In this document: positions 8,935-19,499 of the stretch, one piece after another | Position numbering within the stretch: position 1 is the stretch's first letter | How the letters are laid out: each line of letters opens with the position of its first letter | Assembly: GCA_015499985.1 (NCBI GenBank) | Contig: JAAAUF010000703.1 | Location: 1-21,991 of the forward strand | DNA: 21,991 bases | Direction of reading: 5' to 3' | Source of the DNA: Haplosporangium gracile | Lineage: Eukaryota; Mortierellomycota; Mortierellomycetes; Mortierellales; Mortierellaceae | Notes under the pieces: generated by a model | The model's input: only the letters and a program-made list of their open reading frames with translations | The model's database searches: none | Told to the model about the DNA's origin: nothing | Translations under genes and position numbers: made by a program

Positions 8935-11900
8935 GCAGCAGCAGCAACAATGCCATCAACAACAGCAGCACTCTAGGCTGGACCTGGACTCTGCCGGCTC
9001 CCAATACCACTTGCTGTCGTCTAAACCTCGCCCACCACCGTTGCGTAAGATCCCCGTCAGAGAGTTCGATGCTTATTCTCCACCACCCGTCATGACGGCG
9101 CCTATCAATGGTTCTTCAAAGTTTGTCCCGCCCTCACCTCCTCCATATGCCTCACCTCCAACGAACAGTTATTACTCTGGTGACAACAACGGCAACCAGT
9201 ACTATCAATCCTCAGGACCAATTCCAACGACGACAACTGAGCAGCAACAACAACAACAGTATTATAACGGAGGTACAACAGGAGCAATGGGTTCGATTCC
9301 TCAAGCACGAGGCGGAGGAGAGCGCGAACGGGAAGGAGTACCACAGGGACATAAGAGTCATCCTGTGTCGCAGTATAAACAGGATCCTGTCTCCTCTTCG
9401 CCACCTTTGTTTGTCAACAACACACCGACTCACTTGCCATCTTACCCTGTCAGCAACAGCAACAACAGCAATACCATCAGCAATAACAGCAGCAGTGGCA
9501 GCAATGGTCTGTCGAATTCAACCACACCCAGTTTGACAGTGACCCCCAAAAGCAGGAGGCCCAAGAGTTTGGCTGCACACGAGTTTGGCGTTGATGGTAC
9601 AGGAGGAAGTCATGGCTCGTCACCTTCGTTGTCGTCTTCGGCGACACTATCTGGACCTGATGCATCGCTATATTACTCCCGTAAGTGCTCATTCCCTGAT
9701 CATGGTGATGATAATTATGATCGATCTTGGTCCCCCTTTGGTTGTGTTCAATTGTTATTTGTTCCACTGGTGTCGATTGGGGTTGGGAGAATGGCTCTGA
9801 GACAAGGGGGACCAGCGACCCTCGTTTTTTCTCTCACTCAATTCCCCTTTGGCCTTTTCCATACCAAAACAAATGAACGAATCACAACTCGTCGAATTCT
9901 ATCTCTCTCGGACAGTCCACAGTGGTGGTGCAAACAAAGGCAGACAAAGCCAGACAAAGCCAGACAAGTGACAAAACACTACACAGAGACACAACAAACA
10001 AACAACACAGACAAACAGACAGACAGACAAGAAGATCGAAAGAAAGTTACGACTCTCCTTGAAGAAAGGAAGACAAAGTGGCAGCTGATAACCCCCATTG
10101 TCCCTTTCATCGTAACACCCAACCCCCATCCTTCTCTACGCCAACAAAAAAGAAACAAAGCGAGGGGATTGTGCGCAATTGAGAAGAGAAAGGCGAGTGA
10201 GCAACAACAACAACAACAACGAAGTGAGCGTCTTTACATACGGGAAAGTTACTGAGCGTGCATGGACTGAACTGTCGTTTTCTTGTTTTCGTATGTACCT
10301 ACGATGGCATAATCGGCGTTCTGTTGACACTGACTCGACTTGAGGAAGGGGAGAGAGAGAGTGAGAGAGGTAGTAAAGTCGCATCAAACCATCCCAACGC
10401 AGCAACAACAGCAGCAACAACAGCAGCATCAACTACAACGCAAAAGAATAGAGCTGACTCTGATCAGCGATCGAGCAATTGATAACTGGAATGACAATAC
10501 AGGCATCTGGCAAGGAGTGTAAGAACACCATTTGGGTGCCCAAGGGTCTCGTTTCATCCATCATGCCATTATCCACCGCCGAACTTCCATCTTCTTCCTC
10601 TTTACGTCCTCTTGCTCTCCCTCACTTTCACCTTTCCTTCCACTCTTTTCCATTCTCCCCCCTGGCCACCTCCTTGGGATCTTTTTTTTTTTGTACCATG
10701 CGAGTAGCACGTATTCGGCTCGCATCTTTTTTTTTGGCATCTGTCAATGCGCTGTTGGTTTACGGCTCCAAGAAAGAGCAGAAACGACTCCGGACGATTG
10801 TTTCCTGGTTGTGTTTTTTAGCACCATCCTTCATTCTTTTTTTCTCAGCATTTTAAAGTCTCTTGAAACAGGGGGGATTCGTCCGAGTTTTGGACGCTAT
10901 TATTATCAACCTTTGCCTCCTTTCTCACTCCTATCCTTCTCCACAAACCAATGTCGTGCTGACCATCCCTTTTTCATTTTGCGTTCTTCTTCTCTTCTCT
11001 CTCTCATTTCCCACCCTATATTCAACACAAAGAATACAACACGGAGACCAAGGACAACTACCGCAAATCACTACCAGCAAAGACTCGTCAGTCCATGGGA
11101 GTCATCATCCCTCAAGTACCCAACTCGTGGATCCAGTCGCAGAACTCAGAGCACCAACACCAGCAACAGCAACAGCAGCACGAGCCTAGTCCCAAGAAGG
11201 CTTCTTCCTCTCGCCTCAGCTTCCACGAACAGGAACTTCAGTACAACCAAAACTTGCCTCACTACGACCAGCAGCAACAGTACCAGCAGGAGGACGCGTT
11301 CAGACAGCAGTACTATCAACAACAGTTTCTCCAGCAGCAGCCCGCCATGGACGTAGCACAGTACAGGATGCACCATCACCAGCAGCAGGGGTCCTTCTCT
11401 CCTCACCATCGTGGTCAGAGCGCAGGGTAAGCTAGTCAGGATGTTCTTAAAAAGATGAAACACATTCCTCGCCCTCAGCTCCTTCGCCTGGACATCACCC
11501 GGCTACGACTTAGGGTGTTAGACTAAAAAAAAAACGCTTGACTGTGTGAACATATGGTACGGAAATACTTATTAACACACCCCCTGATATGTTTGAACTA
11601 ATACATAGGTCCGAGTTGCCCATGTCGCCTAACCCACCCATGACACCTTCGTCCATTTCTAATTCGGACGGCTCACCCCTCGCCAATTTGACCAGCCCTG
11701 TGAGTTCAGGCAGGAGCAGCTCAGGACAACATGCTCAATATCAAAAGTCAGTATTGCAGGCTCCACCTTCGCCTGCACCTCAAGCCCACTACAGGAGTAA
11801 ATCCTATTCATCTGGGCCTATACCCCTGACTCTTCCTCTGGAGTCGTCGCCCAAGGCTGTTGAACGAGCATCCCCGAGTACACCCGCACAGGACTGGCCA

Positions 11901-14900
11901 TCGACAAAGCACCACTCCAGCTACGGAAATTTGACACCCAAAAAAACCGCCTCCGACAGTTTGACACCTTCTCGGGAACAGTACCGACGATCTGAATCTT
12001 ACAGCACGTTACAGGCTCGTTCATCACAGTCTAGCAGTCAAAACATCTCCTCTGAACCCACTCTCCCTCCGTACCCATCTTCGCCAACTGTCCCCGCTAT
12101 GGATATGCTTACACGGTCATCGGCCTATGGCGAGATTCAGTCGCAGGGAACTGCCGCTGACGGATCTTCTGGAAACGAGTCTGGTCCCAGCCGCCGTGAT
12201 TCTTGGCGGGAACAGGAACAATTTTTGTTGCAACTTCAGCAGCTTGATCACCAAACTCGGGCTAAACACAAGCGGGAGAGTTTCTACGCGGCCTTCCAAA
12301 ACGCCAGCAATGGCACCAGCAACGGAGGCTCAGCCAGCAACAGCAACGTCAACAACAGCGGCAGCGTTAGTGGAACCAGCGGAAGTACTGGAGGTAACGT
12401 TAACGTCAGCACCAATCACGACGAGCCGAGACAGCATACAAAGTCGATTTCGAGGGCTGCTTCCCCTCATCTTCCGAGTGGTATCCCTCAGCTGAGAACG
12501 AAATCCAGGAGCGGTATTCCATCAACCCCAACAGCCGATTTTCGAGGCCGCCCTACGCCTCCTCCTCGTTCGCGATCGCGGACACCTGCAGGAAGTTCCG
12601 GCTCTGGCATTCAAACCCCCAGCATGACCCCTCAGCAACCCCAAATGCCCCAGCAGTACTCTGGAGAACTTCAATCGATCCTTCGAAAGTCAGTCATCCT
12701 CGCGGATGATACTGCGGCGCCGGTCGTTCAACGGGCCGACCCTCATCGTTCACCGGGCTCATCAACACCCAGCAGCAAGTCTGGCACTCCTCTTCCCCAG
12801 ACCGCTGATACGATACCAGTTCCAGTGGCCGACATTACGAAACACTTGAGCATCATGGACTTGAAGGAGACGCCTGCACCAAAGGTCATTCTAGCAACGA
12901 CAGAACCACCGCCACCACCTGCACCTGTTGCCACTCCAAGACAGCCACCTTCCAGTAACTTGAACGCTTCGCACCGCCGTAGCATCATTTTCGACATCCC
13001 CAACGCCCCTGTGCGCACGAACGGAAGCAGCCACCACAGGGAAGAGAGCGGTAACGTTGGAAGGATGAAGGACGTTGGCGTGATGGTGTCACATACCAAG
13101 GAAAGGACGTCCATTTTCTCGAGCGCCAGCGCCCAGCAGCAACAGCAGAGCCAGGCTGCAACGCGCAAACGTGGAAAGGTAATATTTTCATTCCATATGA
13201 CACTTGACTATATGTTTGTACCGAGGGTTTTTATTAACGGTGTTATTCTCAACATATGGCGAAATAGACATTGTCGGCAATGGATCCCCCGAAGGCCAAG
13301 CCAGCTCCAACCATCCTCCCACCAATGTACATGTCGACTACCTCGAGATCAACCAACAGCTCTAACACGATGGCTTCGCGCGCCGCAGGGTCCATGATCC
13401 CCAGTCCCTCTGGAGCTTCGCGTGGAGGCACTGTGACTCCTAGGGACGCAGCCAGCAAGGCGAGAGTGCAGGCAGTGGAAGCTTCGAGCCAGGATGTCAA
13501 GGCACAACGTGGTGACCCCAGCTTCTCTGGACTGTCGACCCCTCCCACTTCAAACTCGTCCAAGACTGCGGCGGCGGCTCAATCTGCAAGCGGCACTGAT
13601 GCAGCCAAGCCAAAGGCGACCAGGAGCTTTTCGAGTGGATTGCTGAGTGGTCTCAGTCGTCGTCGTTCGACGGTCGTTGACTCTCTTAGCATTGCCACCA
13701 GTAATGGTGCAACGGCGAACGATGGATCCATGACGCCCAAGGTCACTAAATCAGTAACAGCCCCAAACTCTGCTAGACTCTCAACTGTCTCCGGTCAATT
13801 GCCCAGTCCCTCCGACTTGAAGAAGACTTCCACGAGCGAGTTAAAGATCCCCACAACGAGATCATCGCCTTCCAGTTACCAGACGGTCAAGGCACCGGCC
13901 CCCACAAACATCTCCAACCCTATTCAGCCCCACCCATCTGGATCCTCGGGTACCCAACACGCCCAATCCAGCGCCAACATCTATGGACAAAGCGCAGCTG
14001 GACCCAGCCTGGATCCAAAATCGCCTCGTGCGCCTACTTCGTCAGGCGTCAGCCCCTTCCCTCCACTTTCGCCTTATGCCGCCTTGAAACTCTACGCCCC
14101 CTATCTGAGTTTGTATGAGCGAGCTGAGATTGGCGAATACCCTCAAGTCTACTATGTTGGACAAAACTGTCGCCACAAGAAGCCAGCCACTGTGGAAGCC
14201 AGCAATAGCAACTTTGGTAAGCATATTTTCTTTATACACATTTGTCTCTCTGCTATTCGTCAGGTTCTGCAGTACCAATACCTTTTCTTCTGTAATGTAT
14301 AGGCTACGATGATGAGCGAGGAGACTATTTGATTGTGAACCATGACCATTTGATGTACCGTTACGAAGTCTTGGATATGCTTGGCAAAGGTTCTTTCGGC
14401 CAAGTCGCAAAATGCTACGACCACAAGACGGGCGAGTACGTTGCCATCAAGATTATCAGGAACAAGAAGCGTTTCCATTGCCAAGCTGTGGTCGAAGTCA
14501 AGATTTTGGACAACCTGAACAAATGGGTAAGGTATCAATGTGTGGTACAAGTTACTCCAGGTACCAAGGTTATCACGTGTGGCTAACGCAATCTGTTGTT
14601 GCTTATTGATGACTTTTAGGACCCCGAGGCGAAGCACAACCTGATCCGTATGACGGACAGCTTTTATTTCCGTAACCATCTTTGTATCGCATCTGAGCTT
14701 CTCTCGATCAACTTGTACGAGTTCATCAAGAGCAACTCCTTCCAAGGATTCAGCCTTGGCCTCATCAAGCGGTATGTACTTTGACTGTCTTCATTCCGAT
14801 ACTCTTTCACATTGCTGTTGTACTCTGGCTGACATTCTGAATATGTTTTTGATTACTTTAGATTCTGCACTCAGCTCCTGCAGTCGCTTGACCTCCTTAA

Positions 14901-16393
14901 CAAGCACAACGTCGTCCACTGCGATCTCAAACCAGAGGTAAGCATCATCTCTTTATGCATTACTTAGGTTCTTTTCCATTTGCCCTGAGTGCATGCGGTT
15001 CCTAATACAGCTTGCCTGTTACTACTTTCTCATATACTAGAACGTACTGCTTAAGCACCCAACAAAATCCAGCATCAAGGTTATTGATTTCGGAAGCAGT
15101 TGTCTTGAGAATGAGAAGGTGTACACCTATATCCAGTCGCGCTTCTACCGCTCTCCCGAGGTCATTCTAGGCATGTCTTACAACATGGCCATCGACATGT
15201 GGTCCTTGGGATGTATTCTTGCCGAACTCTACACCGGATATCCCCTCTTCCCTGGAGAGAACGAGCAGGAGCAACTGTCCTGCATCATGGAGGTCCAGGG
15301 TGTTCCTGACCGCTATTTGATCGAGAAGAGCTCTCGCAAGAAGGTCTTTTTCGGTAAGACTTTCACACTTGATACCGCATACATATACCCGCTCTCCTTC
15401 ATGAAAATGATAACTTTGCTAACTGCCTATGCATATAACTTTCATCTCACATAGATCATGGTGGAAATCCCAAGTTGGTGGTCAACTCGAAGGGCAAGAA
15501 GCGTAGACCAGGATCCAAGACATTGGGACAGGCCCTCAAGTGCAGCGACCCACTCTTCCTGGACTTTATTCAAAAATGCCTCATCTGGGATCCTGAGAGG
15601 CGCATGAAGCCTCGTGAGGGACTCCAGCACGAGTGGATCTCTGACATTCGCACTCCTGTGCGTTCACTCTTCAGCCCCTCTCCCTCTGCAGCCGACAACA
15701 CCATGAACAGCAGCATCAGCAGCAACGGCTCCTCGACTTCTAAACGTCGCAGCACCATGTAAGGCGTGTTTTTTTTTTAACGCAGCAGCGTGAATTTTTT
15801 ATTCCGGTAATGCGGAGGCACATTTTCATTAACACTTCATTTTATCTCTTGATAATAGTTTCTCAGTTCAACCGTCTTCGTCAGTCTCCTCGCGTCCTTT
15901 GAAGGTCAAGACTGAGGCGGACAGTGGCAACACGTCCTTTGGATCGGTGCGATCTAATCGAACACATGTCAGCGCCAACGTCTCCTCATACTCGGGCGCC
16001 AATCAGAGTTTCCATGGGAACCAGAGTCAAGGATCTGCATACAATCAAGGCAATGCCAGCTTTGATGGATCGAACATCGGCGGCGGTAGTAACAGCAAAT
16101 ACGGATCGCACTATACCAGTCTTTATGCGAACCCAACTTCACACTCCTCGAGCTCGTTGTCTGCCGCTTCGTCTCGTCGGCTGACGGTCAGTGGTAGTAC
16201 CGGTGGTGGTGGAGGCGACGTGAAGATCTCTGGATCTTACTATGGTCAGAGTAACGGATCGAGTCCCTCTGTCAGGAAGAACACTACCAGCATGTACGTT
16301 ACTGGATCGAGCAACACGATCGGGGCCACCACAGGTGCAGAGTACCTTCGGCAAATTAATGCCAACGGAGGGTATTCCGGGCACCGAGGCTAG
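8819..16393 (+). CDS. Class II DYRK protein kinase (Pom1/DYRK2-like)
   Basis: Ten exons join in frame to 1792 aa: 8819-9680, 11033-11426, 11609-13178, 13268-14216, 14303-14526, 14620-14771, 14862-14937, 15041-15353, 15455-15758, 15859-16393. Residues 1-1210 are Ser/Pro/Gln-rich and probably disordered, with a 15-Gln run (30-44). A DYRK-homology box (about 1212-1242, EYPQVYYVG) and [11 protein letters not shown] precede the kinase domain (about 1279-1575). That domain has GKGSFGQV, Lys1308 in VAIK, HCDLKPEN with Asp1405, DFG at 1425-1427, and the activation loop [13 protein letters not shown]. Tyr1439 is the expected autophosphorylation site. The Ser/Gly-rich tail (1576-1792) is disordered. 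The DH box places it in class II, not Yak1. Fungal Pom1 controls polarity and mitotic timing; that role is inferred. Exon 2 uses an AAG acceptor, the least certain junction. Confidence 0.92.
8906..8950 (+). repeat. Poly-glutamine CAA/CAG repeat in kinase exon 1
   Basis: Fifteen consecutive Gln codons (residues 30-44), mixed CAA and CAG, are flanked by further Gln-rich sequence up to about 8975. More Gln runs occur at 9241-9260 and 11161-11345. Confidence 0.9.
9941..10030. repeat. CAGACAAAGC and CAGA tandem repeats in the intron
   Basis: The unit CAGACAAAGC is at 9941-9950 and 9951-9960, with a degenerate third copy to 9970. A separate (CAGA)n run occupies 10016-10030. Confidence 0.8.
10575..11010 (+). 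promoter_or_regulatory. Candidate internal promoter within the first kinase intron
   Basis: Two strongly pyrimidine-rich stretches (about 10575-10680 and 10910-11010) lie just upstream of ATG 11095. That ATG is in the kinase frame (Met309). Composition and position mirror the tracts before the other start codons, so a shorter 1484-aa form could start here. This is inference from composition only. Confidence 0.35.
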
Positions 16394-16835
16394 ATTTCCT
16401 TTAAGAAAAAAGTATTGCACTGGAGGATGAGAGGAGCTTTGTACTAATAATATTCACTAATATTTTACATGTAATGCTTCTTCTCTTGCTTTTAAGTTGC
16501 ATCATGTCCCTGTTCAGTTTCGACCATTTCTTTAATTTGTTGCAAATCACCCCACACTGGAATCGACCATTCGAGCCGCGAGGGGGAATGGAAGAGTTGC
16601 TGGTATCAGAGACCACCTCTTCCACGATTACCTTTTCCTTTGAAAATTTTCTTTTATGTCAGAAGTCGCGCAGGTACAAAACGACCAAAGCAAAGAGAAT
16701 GGCAGAAAGTGTAGTGTCTGGAACGTGATCGAATTTTTTTATTGAACATCAATCTCCTTTGAGAAAAAAGAGAGCGTGAAAAGTAATCCTCAAATGTTAT
16801 GGACTCATTTTTTTTCCGAATGGCACCATGTCCTA

Positions 16836-16920
16836 TTACCCTTCCGTTCACCTTGTTACTCTCTTATTCCCACACTCTCTTTTCTTCCTTCTCCCCCCTT
16901 CCTCCTTCCTTTCCTCATCA
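16836..16920 (+). promoter_or_regulatory. Orphan CT-rich promoter-like tract
   Basis: A dense pyrimidine tract resembles those upstream of the annotated plus-strand genes, but no intact coding sequence follows within 800 nt. It may mark a lost gene, a non-coding transcript or chance composition. Confidence 0.25.
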
Positions 16921-17018
16921 TTTGAAGCTGAAAGAGGGGAAGTGAAAAGGTACCCAATTTGACACGTTTTGTAATATTTCACTATCTCGATGTTTTTGGG
17001 ATATATATGGCTTTTTGA

Positions 17019-17216
17019 CCTAATGGATGCGATTTTTTAAAAAAAATACAAAATGGGTCAAAATGGGTCAAAATTGAGTACCGAGTGGGGTTCTGTGGTC
17101 ACCACAGGGATGTTGACGGCACTGTCATCGACTCTGCCTTCCCCCTTACCTCTTTCGTCATCTCTGATGACTTCCATGCTGGTTATTGTGTCAAATTTAG
17201 GTATAATCAGGCATAA
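17019..17216 (+). other. Unrecognised protein-like open frame, possible gene relic
   Basis: A 65-codon frame without its own ATG, ending at TAA 17214-17216, has balanced composition from about 17061 (it includes DVDGTVIDSAFPL and SDDFHAGYC). A second balanced stretch in another frame lies downstream at about 17260-17330 (it includes DPNAFFISIAEKRAKG). Together with the CT tract upstream this could be a decayed gene. No family is recognised, and chance is a real alternative. Confidence 0.2.
17050..17069. repeat. 10-bp tandem direct repeat
   Basis: AAAATGGGTC is repeated twice head to tail (17050-17059 and 17060-17069). Confidence 0.9.
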
Positions 17217-17365
17217 CCGTACTCAATTTTCCTTCCAACCGTGGACGGAGGACACTTGACACCATAAATGAAACTCTTGATCCGAACGCCTTCTTCATAT
17301 CCATTGCTGAGAAAAGGGCCAAAGGTGTGTATTACTAGTATTGCCAGTCAAAAAGGAAACAAGGG

Positions 17366-17429
17366 TAAGCACTTTCTTCTTTATTTTCACCGCTGATGCT
17401 GCTTTTTCTTTTTTTGAAAAAAGTGCTTA
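17366..17429. repeat. 10-bp inverted repeat with a 44-nt spacer
   Basis: TAAGCACTTT at 17366-17375 is perfectly complementary to AAAGTGCTTA at 17420-17429, with a T-rich spacer. It could form a weak hairpin in either transcript. No target-site duplication was recognised to make it a mobile element. Confidence 0.6.
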
Positions 17430-17739
17430 TCTCGAAAGGAAGGACAGGGGGGACCGATATTTTCAACTGCAAAGACCAAAAAACAAATTCCGTCACGTTT
17501 AACTAAAGGAAGAGAAGAGAGGTATGGCTTATAGGAAACCCGCGGTCAATATTTGCTGTGTCTTTTTTTTTTTTTTTCCCCTCCTCCTGGCCATTCACCG
17601 GTAAGGGTTCCACCAACTATCACATCACTCTATGAACTCTTATATCCTTGTGCATCGCCTGGCGAAGGCCCGCGAACCGGCCGGTATCCAATGTGTTGGT
17701 TGCATTGTATTGGGAACGTGGCTGAGGGTTATCAATAAT

Positions 17740-17745
17740 TTTATT
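17740..17745 (-). terminator. AATAAA polyadenylation signal of TIM9
   Basis: TTTATT on the plus strand reads AATAAA on the minus strand, 55 nt beyond the TIM9 stop codon. Confidence 0.6.
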
Positions 17746-17799
17746 ACATACACTTTGTAAAAATCCTGTATTGTTGTTTGAATACAGCTGGCTGTATTT

Positions 17800-18548
17800 T
17801 TACTTGTTTCCTCCCATCATCTCGGCGTTGGCCTCAGCGAATCTTTGACCGACACGCTCGGAGTGCTTCAAGAACTTGTCAGCGCACTTCTGTACACAGC
17901 CCTCCTATTGAACCGATTGGGAGGAAAAGGTGAAAGAAGTGTTCAGTCATCAAGTCGAGCGACAAGGTGAGACTAGCGACAAGTAGTAAAAGCAATTGAG
18001 CCCTTCAAGTTATTCAATATCCCGATTGTTGCGAAATCTTACCTCTTTGGTGGTCAATGCCTTGGAGGTAAAGTCGTTGACACAGTCGGTGAAGCAGCGC
18101 TCGACCAATCCACTGTACAACTTCAAGAAGTCCTTCATCTATTGCGCGTGATTGTTGATCAGGTAAAATGGTGAATGATGGAGAGTTGGTTGGCGGGATA
18201 GGTTTGTAGGTGTTGTTGTGTCCAGGTGATTGTCCATTGTATCCGGTAGTAGTGGTGATAGAAGCAGAAGAATTGAAAGGAGGAGAGAATGATGGTTAGA
18301 GAGCTGTCAATTGAGGGTACTTTTGTGTATAATCAAGACGATTTTGTGCTCACGAACACGTCTACTGTGTCTATATCCTGCCCAGTCTGTCTGTCCAGAA
18401 ACGTTGTATGCTTGTCACTCGCTGCTGCATGCAGCATAAGCGACAAACACTGAAGAGTGTGTGTGTGTTTCCTGAAATGTACCTGCTTCTGCTCCATGAC
18501 GCGCTGGAGGTGGTTGCGCTCGGCATCGTTAAACTGAGAAAAGTCCAT
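17800..18548 (-). CDS. TIM9: Mitochondrial intermembrane-space chaperone Tim9
   Basis: Minus-strand exons 18548-18483, 18138-18043 and 17904-17800 join in frame to 88 aa, the normal length for Tim9. The protein has the twin CX3C motif of small Tim proteins, CFTDC (Cys37/Cys41) and CVQKC (Cys57/Cys61), with 15 residues between. The sequence after it, [20 protein letters not shown], is typical of Tim9 rather than Tim10, Tim8 or Tim13. Tim9 forms a hexamer with Tim10 in the intermembrane space and escorts hydrophobic carrier precursors to the TIM22 complex. Its cysteines are oxidised through the Mia40 pathway. The start is the Met preceding [11 protein letters not shown]; upstream in-frame codons do not resemble the family. 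Introns are 344 and 138 nt. It is divergently arranged with RRB1 and has a purine-rich plus-strand tract just upstream, the minus-strand equivalent of the CT tracts elsewhere. Confidence 0.95.
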
Positions 18549-18997
18549 GGCTTGCTTATTGAGTTGGTTGACAGTGGTGAAGAAAAGAAGTAGAGGGCAG
18601 TGTGAGATGTCGGACAAGAAAAAAAGATCGTTGTTTGCTTGCCGAGTGGCTTGGCTCCACTGTGTGGTTCGGCTGAGAAAGGCGAACGTAATGATGATCC
18701 AGTTTCAAACTTTCAGAAGTTGCCTGGTTTTGCTTCGCCATTCACACTTTCACCACTTACTTACTTTTGTGCCTTCGAACATGTCCTAACCATTCCTTGC
18801 ACCATAGGAAGGGCTGGTTGTCAGCTTGGAGACACTTCTTTTGCGCTTCATGGAAAACATTACAGGTAAAAATAAAGACACCTCTCAACGCTCATTCAAT
18901 ACGACACGTCTCCTCCTTTTACACCTATTGTTGACACGCAACACTTCTCTCACCTCCTTCCAGTCCAACCCACAGCAGGCATCTACATACACTCGCG

Positions 18998-19294
18998 ATG
19001 ACGATAATATATGAATATACAAAACTCTTGAAGGAATCTGGTGTGGCAAACTCCTCTCCTACTTGGCGTGGATGGTTTGCAGAGGACTTGTACCTCCTGT
19101 CAGGGGTTGCAGGTCTCTTTGCAAGACATCCTATAGCCAAGCGGGTGGAGAGATCTTGCGCCCTGATCTTGATGATTTATCTAATCTTCTCTCTGAGCGA
19201 GCCTTTCTCTTATCCACGAGGGCTTGTTCTTGTTACTTTCGAGCTTTTGATTCCCAGGCAACTAACCAACGTTCCATGGTTCTACGATAGGTAA
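18998..19294 (+). other. Unrecognised 98-codon open frame, doubtful gene
   Basis: ATG 18998 to TAA 19292-19294. The translation has a hydrophobic stretch (CALILMIYLIFSL, about residues 54-66) but no recognisable domain. An overlapping frame starting at 19063 is equally open, which weakens the case. A GTAACT at 19291-19296 could act as a splice donor. It may be a small lineage-specific gene, an upstream exon, or chance. Confidence 0.15.
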
Positions 19295-19448
19295 CTAAAC
19301 AACTTGCAAAGCAAAGATAGTCGGAATTGGCAGTCACTGTTTTTCATAAATAAAAAAAAAAAGCTGCTCCATCCTTCTTTTTTCTTGCCCTGTGCCCGCC
19401 CTTGACTTTTCTCCTTTCTTTGTATACCAGCACATACTCCCCCTCTGT

Positions 19449-19479
19449 CATCACCACCACCATCACCATCACCATCACT
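19449..19479. repeat. CAC/CAT triplet repeat in the RRB1 leader
   Basis: About ten CAY triplets occur in a row, 20 to 50 nt before the RRB1 start codon. The frame is open through the repeat and would add a His run, but the conserved-type start at 19500 follows it. Confidence 0.85.
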
Positions 19480-19499
19480 ACATAATATACACAGCAACA

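Larger units (their letters stand above)
9681..11032 (+). other. Unusually long first intron of the DYRK gene
   Basis: The donor is a strong GTAAGT at 9681. The acceptor is placed at AAG 11030-11032 because it restores the frame and gives an exon total divisible by three. At 1352 nt it is several times longer than every other intron in the window. It contains tandem repeats, CAA/CAG runs (10202-10220 and 10398-10440) and a promoter-like CT tract. The kinase frame stays open without splicing to TGA 10253-10255. Confidence 0.65.
16394..17799. other. Intergenic region between DYRK and TIM9 genes
   Basis: About 1.4 kb between converging transcription units. It holds the kinase 3' flank, an orphan CT-rich tract (16836-16920), a short protein-like open frame (17019-17216), small repeats and the TIM9 polyadenylation signal. 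No complete gene is recognised. Confidence 0.5.
18549..19499. other. Divergent intergenic region between TIM9 and RRB1
   Basis: A 951-bp region that must contain both promoters. Near TIM9 it is purine-rich on the plus strand (18575-18630). Near RRB1 it is pyrimidine-rich (about 19365-19450). The middle contains an unexplained 98-codon frame. No RNA gene was recognised. Confidence 0.5.

Noticed and set aside
9681..10255. Separate Gln-rich gene made only of 8819-10255
   Set aside because: A strong GTAAGT at 9681 and exact phase match to 11033, giving a total length divisible by three, favour joining to the kinase. It is kept only as a possible isoform.
10479..11356. Open frames of 125 and 274 codons over the first kinase intron
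   Set aside because: Translations are Ser/Phe/Leu/Pro-rich products of pyrimidine tracts, and the 3' part is a wrong-frame reading of kinase exon 2.
19063..19200. Possible tRNA (AGCCAAGCGG-like segment)
   Set aside because: A short resemblance to a D-arm of class II tRNAs, but no matching acceptor stem, anticodon arm or T-loop GGTTC consensus could be placed.
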